Shown: in pieces, positions 57,642 through 64,000 of the stretch | How positions within the stretch are numbered: position 1 is the first letter of the stretch | Layout: each line of letters starts with the position of its first letter | Origin: Acidovorax sp. A1169 | GTDB taxonomy: Bacteria; Pseudomonadota; Gammaproteobacteria; Burkholderiales; Burkholderiaceae_C | NCBI RefSeq assembly: GCF_030704685.1 | Contig: NZ_JAUZDX010000005.1 | Span: forward strand, 281,782-345,781 | DNA: 64,000 bases | Direction: 5' to 3' | Notes under the pieces: generated by a model | The model's database searches: none | What the model saw: only the letters and a program-made list of their open reading frames with translations | What the model was told of the DNA's origin: nothing | Made by a program: the position numbers and the translations under genes

Positions 57642-58636
57642 GAATAGCGCTCCGCGGAATCGAGATTGGCGCGCAGGCCTTCGCCAGATTGCGGTGAGAC
57701 GGCCCCCGGCGGCGGTTCTATCGTCCGTGCCATTCCCCTGCCTTGATGTTTGGCAAGGTACAGCGCACGGTCGGCTCGTCGCATCAGGTCGGCGCTGTCT
57801 GGCTCGCCAACGGCTGCGTTGCCTTGCTGCTCCGTCGATTCGTCCGAAGAGGCCACACCAATGCTGACCGAGACAATGCCGTCTGCGACTCCTCCCTCAT
57901 GGGGCAAGTGAAGCTCGAGTACGGCCTGGAGCAGGCGCTCAGCTACGAGACAGCCGCCGTCCCGGGTGGTGTTGGGCAGCAGCACGGCGAACTCCTCGCC
58001 GCCGTACCGGGCTACCATGTCCGTTGGGCGCAATAATGCGCCACGGAGCGCCTGCGCGACGCGGTTCAAGCACACGTCGCCGGCTGGATGGCCGTAACGG
58101 TCGTTGTAGTCCTTGAAGTGGTCGATATCCACCATGAGGCAGCACAGCGGCTGGGTCTCTCGGAGCGAGCGCGCCCATTCCCGGGCCAGCGCCGCGTCGA
58201 ACGCGCGGCGATTGGGCAGCTCGGTCAGCGCATCGGTGTTGGCCAGGCGGCGCAACTCATCAGACATCTGCTTGAGACGCAAGTGGGTTGTGACGCGAGC
58301 GCGCAGAATATGTTCGCTGACAGGCTTGTGGATGAAGTCGGCAGCGCCCACGCTGAAGCCCAGCATTTCATGATCGAGGTCGGTGTGTGACGTCACGAAG
58401 ATCACTGGCACCTCGCTCAAGTCCGGTGCGGCCTTGAGCGCGACGCAGGTGTCAAAGCCGTTCATGCCAGGCATCTCGGCGTCCAGCAGGATCAGGTCGG
58501 GACGTTCGGCATGGGCCTGCCGCAGCGCGGCCTCCCCGCTGGTGGCAAAGCGTATGCGCCCCAGATCACCCAGTAGCCGACCCATCAGCTGAATCAGCGT
58601 CGGGTCGTCGTCAACCAGCAGCAGCGAAGGAGGCAT
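57638..58636 (-). CDS. REC-GGDEF diguanylate cyclase
   Basis: This 332-residue response-regulator cyclase has REC at about 4-120 (acidic VDDD, phospho-acceptor Asp52 in LILLDAEMPG, Lys104 in IHKPV) and GGDEF at about 135-310. The active-site motif is GGEEF (212-216), with the inhibitory I-site RPTD (203-206) five residues before it, so it should make cyclic di-GMP and be product-inhibited. The start at 58636 begins the receiver cleanly; a GTG- or ATG-extended frame to 58693 is possible. It is upstream of the SBP-kinase pair on the same strand. Confidence 0.93.
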   Translation of the reverse strand: MPPSLLLVDDDPTLIQLMGRLLGDLGRIRFATSGEAALRQAHAERPDLILLDAEMPGMNGFDTCVALKAAPDLSEVPVIFVTSHTDLDHEMLGFSVGAADFIHKPVSEHILRARVTTHLRLKQMSDELRRLANTDALTELPNRRAFDAALAREWARSLRETQPLCCLMVDIDHFKDYNDRYGHPAGDVCLNRVAQALRGALLRPTDMVARYGGEEFAVLLPNTTRDGGCLVAERLLQAVLELHLPHEGGVADGIVSVSIGVASSDESTEQQGNAAVGEPDSADLMRRADRALYLAKHQGRGMARTIEPPPGAVSPQSGEGLRANLDSAERYS

Positions 58637-58929
58637 GCGTGTCTGGACTCCATATTGATCGGGTTTGCCGGGCTCGGCTACTTTATACGCCACGCACCAG
58701 TCTCTTCGCCGCTGCCATGCTCTCCACCCAGCGGCTGGATGTTTACACGATAGCCTAATAACTTCGCTATCCGCAAGGACTGTTTACCCTGTCAGCCAGC
58801 AAATCGAGGTGCGCCCCGCAGTTAGCGGCGACCGCACCTAGGACACTCCGCATGCTGCGAAATTGAAAAGATGATGCACACTGAAAGGAGGAAGCTGAAC
58901 ACCGACGTCTTATAAAGTGGCATCCCTCC

Positions 58930-61479
58930 ATGTCTACCAAAGCAACGCCTGATCATGAGCATTCTGACGATCAGGCGGCACATATTCTGATAGTGGACGA
59001 TGACGTCGTCTGTGTGCGCACGTTGCATGCAGTCGTCAAAGAGCTGGGTGTCGTGTCATTCACGACCCAGGCAACTGAGGTCATGGGTCTGGCAAAGCAA
59101 CTGCGGCCCAGCGTGGTGCTTTTGGATATTTCCATGCCGGAGCGCGACGGCTATCAGCTGTGTTCAGACCTGAAATCCTGCACCGAAACGCAGGACGCTG
59201 CCATCATTTTCATTACCAGTAACGATGACCTGGAACATGAACTCAAGGCATTTGAGGTGGGCGCATCAGACTTTGTGACCAAGCCGTTCAACGTCCAGCT
59301 GGTAAGAGCCCGGGTACAGGTTCAGCTGGCCCTTCGCCGTGAGCAACAAAGGCTTCTGAGGGCGCAGCGAGACCTGGCCCACGTGATCAGGAACGTACCG
59401 GGGCACGTTACGTTCTGGGATGGCGGTCTCCTGTGCCAGCTGTGCAACGACCATGACGGGCGCTGGTTTGGTGTTCCGTCTGGTGGATTCAGGGGGAAGC
59501 CGATTGGGGAGGTTTTTGGTGATCGGGTCGCAGAGAGCCTTCTGCCTCTGCTTCGCAATTTGATGCAACTGGCCGGAAGCCAAGGGCATGCCACCCAGTC
59601 CACCCTCGCAATGACATACCGAGCCAGCGACGGCAGCAGACGCCACATCCACGCTTCAGCGGCACTGCGGCCGGATGCCCAAAACAATTGGGGTGCTTTG
59701 CTCCTGATCACGGACGTGACTGAAGTCACTGAGGCCCAAGCTGCATTGGGTGCGGAGCGAGAACGTGCGCAGGTGATTCTCAGGTCCATCGGCGACAGCG
59801 TGATTGCAACGGATGCCTTCGGCCGCATCACCTATGTGAACCCGGTGGCGGAGACAATGACCGAATGGGATATGGCAGATGCCGTTGGGCAGCCAATAGA
59901 GACCATCATGCCTCTTTTGAGCGATGGGGAGGACTCTCCGCTCCAGAATCCGATCCGTATCGCGCTCAGGCAGCAAAGAAAGGTCGGAATGGCGCTGGAT
60001 ACCTTGCTCGTTACCCGCAACGGCAACAAGGTGCATGTCGAAGACTCTGCCTCCCCTATCCGAGATGTTGAAGGCAACATCACTGGCGCAGTGATTGTTT
60101 TTCATGACGTGAGCGAAACACGCGCCATGGCCATCAAGATGACCCATCTGGCGCAGCACGACCAGCTCACAGACCTGCCCAACCGCCTGCTTTTGGCAGA
60201 CCGGATAACACAGGCAATTCGGTCAGCCGTGGCAACGCGCAACTCGCTGGCGCTGATGATTGTGGATCTGGACCATTTCAAATTCGTCAACGACTCGTAC
60301 GGCCACCACATCGGTGACTCGATCCTGCGCGTCGTGGCAGAGCGGCTGAAAGCGGCCTTTGCCAGCAACGCCACGGTCAGCAGGCAGGGTGGCGACGAGT
60401 TCATGATTTTGCTGCCTGAAATCCAATCAGCTGAGCACGCACGCATTGCTGCTCAAGCCGCCATTGACGTCGTGTCGGCAGCCATTGCAATCGAGGGTAT
60501 CGATTTCCATGTTGGTTGCAGTGTGGGCATCAGTGTGTACCCGGACGACGCGTTGACGCGAGAGGATCTCATGCGACACGCTGATTCGGCACTTTACCGA
60601 TCCAAATCCGATGGGCGCAGCCGGTACAGCTTTCACTCGGCCTCCATAGAGCACATGCTGATGCAACGCAGCCGAACAGGAAAAACCCTCCGCGCAGCCA
60701 TTGACAGCGGCAGGGTTGAGGTCCATTACCAACCACAGATTGACGTGCCAAGCCAAAGGGTGGACACCGTCGAAGCCCTTGTCCGGCTTCGCGATGAAGC
60801 TGGCAATTTGATTCCCCCTTCAGAATTTATTGCCTACGCGGAGGAGACGGGACTGATCATTCCCTTGAGCCGTGCGGTTCTCGCGGATGCCTGCAAACAG
60901 ATCACGGCAGCTCGACTATTGGGCTACAAACTTCATGTTGCCATCAATGTTTCCATCGTCCAGTTCGCACAACCGGATTATTTCGAATCGCTGTGCGAAC
61001 AGTGCAGAATTCATGGCGTGGAGCCAGAGTGCATTGAGTTGGAGATCACGGAAGGTTTGCTGATGCGTGACGCGGACAACCTACGACACCTTCTGGAGCG
61101 CCTGAGGAAGCGCGGCTTCAGAGTCTCGCTGGATGATTTTGGGACAGGTTATTCGAGCTTGGCATACCTCAGCCAGCTACCCATTGATGTACTCAAAATA
61201 GACAGGTCATTCGTGTCGAACCTGACGACGTCGAGCCAAAGCGTGTCCATTGCCACCGCCATCATCCAGTTGGGCAGGAGCTTGCATATGGGGCTGATTG
61301 CAGAAGGCGTGGAAACACAGGAACAATCGGACATGTTGCTCGCGATGGGCTGTCACACCATGCAAGGGTACCTGTACAGCAAACCAATTCCGGGAGATGC
61401 TTTAGCTGCGTGGATGCGAGGTCGAATCGATGCGGCGTCAGAGCAAATTCGCAATGTGTCGGGGCCGATGCAATCGTGA
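58930..61479 (+). CDS. REC-PAS-PAS-GGDEF-EAL cyclic di-GMP signalling protein
   Basis: This 849-residue cytoplasmic protein has REC with Asp66 (VVLLDISMPERDG), a divergent PAS (about 145-270), a PAS (about 280-400) and GGDEF intact at 487-491. EAL is intact at 615-617 (VEALVRLRDE), with the loop-6 motif DDFGTGYSSLAYLS further on. Both cyclase and phosphodiesterase motifs are present, so either activity is possible. There is no ribosome-binding site before the ATG, but TATAAA at about 58910 would give an almost leaderless mRNA. Base composition is lower in GC than the rest: 29 of 60 bases at 60241-60300, against 43 of 60 at 36301-36360. Confidence 0.93.
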   Translation: MSTKATPDHEHSDDQAAHILIVDDDVVCVRTLHAVVKELGVVSFTTQATEVMGLAKQLRPSVVLLDISMPERDGYQLCSDLKSCTETQDAAIIFITSNDDLEHELKAFEVGASDFVTKPFNVQLVRARVQVQLALRREQQRLLRAQRDLAHVIRNVPGHVTFWDGGLLCQLCNDHDGRWFGVPSGGFRGKPIGEVFGDRVAESLLPLLRNLMQLAGSQGHATQSTLAMTYRASDGSRRHIHASAALRPDAQNNWGALLLITDVTEVTEAQAALGAERERAQVILRSIGDSVIATDAFGRITYVNPVAETMTEWDMADAVGQPIETIMPLLSDGEDSPLQNPIRIALRQQRKVGMALDTLLVTRNGNKVHVEDSASPIRDVEGNITGAVIVFHDVSETRAMAIKMTHLAQHDQLTDLPNRLLLADRITQAIRSAVATRNSLALMIVDLDHFKFVNDSYGHHIGDSILRVVAERLKAAFASNATVSRQGGDEFMILLPEIQSAEHARIAAQAAIDVVSAAIAIEGIDFHVGCSVGISVYPDDALTREDLMRHADSALYRSKSDGRSRYSFHSASIEHMLMQRSRTGKTLRAAIDSGRVEVHYQPQIDVPSQRVDTVEALVRLRDEAGNLIPPSEFIAYAEETGLIIPLSRAVLADACKQITAARLLGYKLHVAINVSIVQFAQPDYFESLCEQCRIHGVEPECIELEITEGLLMRDADNLRHLLERLRKRGFRVSLDDFGTGYSSLAYLSQLPIDVLKIDRSFVSNLTTSSQSVSIATAIIQLGRSLHMGLIAEGVETQEQSDMLLAMGCHTMQGYLYSKPIPGDALAAWMRGRIDAASEQIRNVSGPMQS

Positions 61480-61552
61480 CCAGGGGAGATTCACAATGCT
61501 GAGGCCATCCTAAAATGGCCGGTGACTGTGCCGAGCTTGCGCTGGAGCCTGG

Positions 61553-61927
61553 TCATTTTGGCACTACTATGGCTTTGAGAAGATCGCTGATGCGTAGCGG
61601 TTTAGTGAGCACGCACTGAACCTGCAGTTCCTGAAGGCGTGAGGCTTCGCCGGGCAATAAATCTGCGGCTAAAACAACGATCCTCAGGTCATTAGGGGGC
61701 GCCAATTGGCTCCGCCTGATGTCGCTTATCAAATCAAGCGCTTGTTGCCCTTCCTGCAGGTCCAACACAAGTCCTGCGAAGGTGTCCGTCATCAGCAGCG
61801 TCCGGGCGCGGCCCACACTGCTCGCCTCGTGGAAGTCAACTATGCCAAGATCACGACCCACCATGGCAATGGTGCGCCGTAACACAAACTGTGGCTCCAC
61901 CAGCAGAACCCGACTCAGCGTTGTCAT
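61553..61927 (-). CDS. stand-alone receiver-domain protein
   Basis: This 124-residue receiver-like protein starts MTTLSRVLLVEPQFVLRR. An Asp in AGLVLDLQEGQQ is the probable phospho-acceptor, and LTKPL supplies the conserved Lys. The first acidic pair is reduced to one Glu (VEPQ), so metal binding may be weaker than normal. It overlaps the GAF gene by four bases (ATGA). No output domain is present; it could act as a phosphate sink or signal partner for the CheW/GAF genes upstream. Confidence 0.8.
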   Translation of the reverse strand: MTTLSRVLLVEPQFVLRRTIAMVGRDLGIVDFHEASSVGRARTLLMTDTFAGLVLDLQEGQQALDLISDIRRSQLAPPNDLRIVVLAADLLPGEASRLQELQVQCVLTKPLRISDLLKAIVVPK

Positions 61928-62427
61928 TCCTCGCCCTCTTTTCCAGACAGGGTCTCATTCGCTAATTTGCGCAGGGCATCCAGAATCGCCAGTTCCACCT
62001 GATCCAACTTGCGCGGCTTGGTGTCAATCACGCACAGCGTACCAATGTTATGGCCGCGGGTATCCTGGAGTGGGGCGCCGGCATAAAACCGGATGTTGGG
62101 CTCACCTGTCACAAGAGGGTTGTCAAAAAATCGAGGGTCGACGCTAGCGTCCTCGATAACAAAAAGCTCAGACTTCATGATCGCGTGCCCGCAAAAGGAG
62201 ATGTCGCGGGTGGTCTCGGCAACCTCAAGGCCTATGCGCGACTTGAACCACTGTCGTTGACCATCCACCAGAGTCAGAAGGGCAATTGGGACATTCAACT
62301 GTTCGGCTGCGAAGCGGGCGAGCCTGTCGTACCGCTCCTCCGGGGGCGTGTCGAGCAGCAAAAGCTCACGCAGCGCAGTCAGTCGATCGGCTTCATCGGC
62401 GGGTATCGGTGCGGGTGTCATCGTCAA
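61924..62427 (-). CDS. GAF-domain protein
   Basis: The 167-residue single GAF domain is of the kind found at the start of sensor kinases: LRELLLLDTPPEERYDRLARFAAEQLNVPIALLTLVDGQRQWFKSRIGL, then FCGHAIM, FYAGAPLQDTRGHNIGTLCVID. The ERYDRL...LLTLVDxxRQWFKS and AGAPL motifs are intact. Nothing else is attached, so it senses a small ligand and must pass the signal to a partner, most likely the receiver protein that overlaps it. The gene is 45 bases after the CheW gene. Confidence 0.88.
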   Translation of the reverse strand: MTMTPAPIPADEADRLTALRELLLLDTPPEERYDRLARFAAEQLNVPIALLTLVDGQRQWFKSRIGLEVAETTRDISFCGHAIMKSELFVIEDASVDPRFFDNPLVTGEPNIRFYAGAPLQDTRGHNIGTLCVIDTKPRKLDQVELAILDALRKLANETLSGKEGEE

Positions 62428-62472
62428 TCCTGAGTTGTATTCAGCGGTGAGGGGACGGATAGATCCTCTTGC

Positions 62473-63933
62473 TCACCCCAGCATATGCGCCATCTGGGCC
62501 AAGTCCACCACCACGAGGTTGGCGTGCTCCACCGTGCCTTTCGCATTGATCAACCCAAACTCCCCGAGGGCACCCATGCGCATGCCGCTGCGTCGTGCGC
62601 TGTGTGCGGGCAACCAGTCGGTCAGGCCGTTGACGGCTATTCCGATGGGTTGGACCATGTCTCCTGGCGCCTGCACGATCACTGCCAGAAGGGGGGCCGT
62701 GTGCGCCACAGACTTGGCTATGGCGGGCAGGTTGACGAGACGAATGGTCTGACCACGCCAAGCCAGGAAGGCAGGGCTTCCCGAACGAAGATCCTCCCTG
62801 GCCTGCGAAGACAACTCCACCACCCCCCAAATCCCCTCCACCGGCGTTGCATAGCGCTGACCCGCGTCGAACACCAGATAAGGCAAAGGCTCGGTCTCTT
62901 CGGACTGCGGGTTAAGGCCTTGGGACCCCGTTGCCCCTGAACCATTTCGACTGATAGACGCCTCGGGCGTCACCGCAAAGAGCTTGGCCACATCAAGAAC
63001 CTGCTGCTTGGTGCCATCTTGTGACAAAGCTACACCGGCCAACAACGCATCGTTGGGCATGATTGCTACTGCGACCTGTGGTAAGTCCAAAAACTGTATG
63101 CACTCCGACACCGTCAGCCCGAGCAGGAGCGGCCCATGGCTCAAAAGTACCATCCACGGCGCTGCTTCCCGGTCACTGGCTTGTCGGCCTTCGCTTATGT
63201 CTACCAAGGCAAGCTTGCGCCCCTGCCACTGACCAATGGCCCAGCTGCGACCACTGGGCCCTAGCGCCAGCTCGGTGTCGGGCACGGGCACCACACGCTC
63301 CACTGCGTTCACGGCGACCGCCCATCGCTCCTGACCTATTCGGAAGACCGCGTAGCGTTGTGTTTTGCTGCCTTGTGTTGAGGTCCGGGCTTCAGAAGTG
63401 TCAGCTGCCACTGATGCGGCCGGGGCCAATTGTGCTTGTTCGCACCAAATCTTTCCAAGCCGCATCAGGCGCGCCACTTCCAAAATGCACAAAGCTGGAC
63501 CGCTCGATGACGCTGGTACCACAGACTCGAACAGCTCGGTGTCATCCTGCTCATGGTGCACCTTTCGGATGGCCCCTAAAGCGACTGTCTTGACGCCGAG
63601 CACTGCGTCTACCCGGATGCCGACCAGCCCGTCCGCGTGCTGCAGCACAAGTAATCTTTGCAAGGCAGCAGCGTCACTCTCGGCCTCCAGAGGAACCCAG
63701 CGCTCCAGCGCGACAATCGGTACCGCCTGACCCTCGACGTCGGCGACTCCAACTAACCCACCACTGCGGCGCGGCAGGAGCGTCAGTCCCTGTGGCGGCA
63801 ATGGAAGGGCCTGGCGGACTTGGTCAACAGGAATCGCGATATCACACTTCCCCACGCGTACATGCACGTGAACATGCACGTGCCGTTCCGCCGAAATAGG
63901 GGGAGTGGGTGCGGGCTGTGTCACGTCTTCCAT
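62473..63933 (-). CDS. triple CheW-domain chemotaxis scaffold protein
   Basis: The 486-residue product is built of three CheW-like domains, about 20-165 (VGKCDIAIPVDQVRQALPLPP), 190-320 (YAVFRIGQERWAVAVNAVERVVPVPDTEL) and 345-480 (YLVFDAGQRYATPVEGIWGVVELS). A His/Val-rich stretch (RHVHVHVHVRV) precedes the first. Ordinary CheW is a single domain of about 150 residues that links receptors to CheA. Multi-CheW proteins could cross-link arrays. No CheA is in the window. The preceding gene ends eight bases upstream and is probably the receptor. Confidence 0.88.
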   Translation of the reverse strand: MEDVTQPAPTPPISAERHVHVHVHVRVGKCDIAIPVDQVRQALPLPPQGLTLLPRRSGGLVGVADVEGQAVPIVALERWVPLEAESDAAALQRLLVLQHADGLVGIRVDAVLGVKTVALGAIRKVHHEQDDTELFESVVPASSSGPALCILEVARLMRLGKIWCEQAQLAPAASVAADTSEARTSTQGSKTQRYAVFRIGQERWAVAVNAVERVVPVPDTELALGPSGRSWAIGQWQGRKLALVDISEGRQASDREAAPWMVLLSHGPLLLGLTVSECIQFLDLPQVAVAIMPNDALLAGVALSQDGTKQQVLDVAKLFAVTPEASISRNGSGATGSQGLNPQSEETEPLPYLVFDAGQRYATPVEGIWGVVELSSQAREDLRSGSPAFLAWRGQTIRLVNLPAIAKSVAHTAPLLAVIVQAPGDMVQPIGIAVNGLTDWLPAHSARRSGMRMGALGEFGLINAKGTVEHANLVVVDLAQMAHMLG

Positions 63934-63941
63934 CGTTCTGT

Positions 63942-64000
63942 TCAGGCCACTTTGCGCTGGCTGCCGCTACCCTGCAAGTCCTCGAGCAAGTTGGCCACAT
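63942..64000 (-). CDS. C-terminal end of an upstream gene, probably a chemoreceptor
   Basis: Only the last 18 residues (VANLLEDLQGSGSQRKVA) and the stop codon are visible. The position, eight bases before a CheW gene, makes a methyl-accepting chemotaxis protein likely, but the fragment has no diagnostic motif. Confidence 0.4.
   Translation of the reverse strand, partial: VANLLEDLQGSGSQRKVA

Noticed and set aside
58749..58771. GATAGC/GCTATC inverted repeat with flanking TGTTTAC repeats as an integron attC or recombination site
   Set aside because: Arms are only 6 bp, there are no attC core boxes, and no integrase is nearby.
58822..59028. 68-codon minus-strand frame overlapping the start of the REC-PAS-GGDEF-EAL gene
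   Set aside because: It overlaps a well-supported receiver domain and shows no protein-like pattern.

Overview
The window is a high-GC (roughly 65-70% over most of its length), gene-dense bacterial chromosome segment. Gene content and protein style point to a betaproteobacterium of the Comamonadaceae, most like Acidovorax and relatives. Supporting markers are the mreBCD-mrdA block divergent from gatCAB, HemJ beside hemB, CreBCD, a DcaP-type porin, paired DUF1800/DUF1501 exported proteins, and the DUF3649-PepSY-DUF3325 set beside a siderophore receptor. I see no rRNA, tRNA, CRISPR array, insertion sequence or prophage. Family assignment is inference from reading proteins by eye; no database was searched.

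Layout. 0-3.1 kb (minus): start of a D,D-carboxypeptidase, alpha/beta hydrolase, [2Fe-2S] protein, VanZ-like membrane protein and HemJ. 3.2-3.35 kb: an orphan promoter-hairpin-terminator unit that looks like a small RNA between hemJ and hemB. 3.4-9.6 kb: hemB, a CorA transporter, chalcone-isomerase-like protein, amidohydrolase, dienelactone hydrolase, SDR and MarC proteins. 9.6-14.3 kb: creB, creC, a divergent ACP-like gene and creD, with two tandem CreB-type sites before creD. 14.3-16 kb: hemerythrin, a three-repeat cysteine-pair exported protein and CsbD. 16.3-22.4 kb: DUF1800 and DUF1501 proteins, a type II NADH dehydrogenase, and a secreted propeller-like protein. 22.7-26.5 kb: an MlaFED/PqiC-like lipid transport operon. 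26.75-28.4 kb: a GMC oxidoreductase whose upstream region carries three identical palindromes. 28.4-31.3 kb: amtB with a sigma-54 promoter and NtrC site, and a TSUP exporter. 31.4-36.2 kb: polar amino acid ABC transporter with porin, then an EamA exporter. 36.2-44.3 kb: mrdA-mreD-mreC-mreB and gatCAB, divergent. 44.3-46.5 kb: DUF4124 protein, pyrE and exonuclease III. 46.5-52 kb: ferric siderophore uptake and a DUF3016 protein. 52-64 kb: a signalling region with a hybrid histidine kinase, a periplasmic binding protein, a diguanylate cyclase, a REC-PAS-GGDEF-EAL protein, a REC protein, a GAF protein, a triple-CheW protein and the end of another gene.

How it works together. Several blocks are self-contained systems with readable control elements: CreBC acting on creD through TTCAC repeats, nitrogen control of amtB through sigma-54/NtrC, and iron control of the siderophore receptor through a Fur-like box. 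The right-hand 12 kb is the most accessory-looking part. A solute-binding protein is encoded 7 bases before a large hybrid kinase and downstream of a diguanylate cyclase, suggesting a ligand-to-cyclic-di-GMP circuit. The neighbouring REC-PAS-GGDEF-EAL gene is visibly poorer in GC than the rest.

Limits: coordinates and motifs were read by hand. Start codons were chosen from ribosome-binding sites, signal peptides and overlaps. Promoters and RNAs are predictions.
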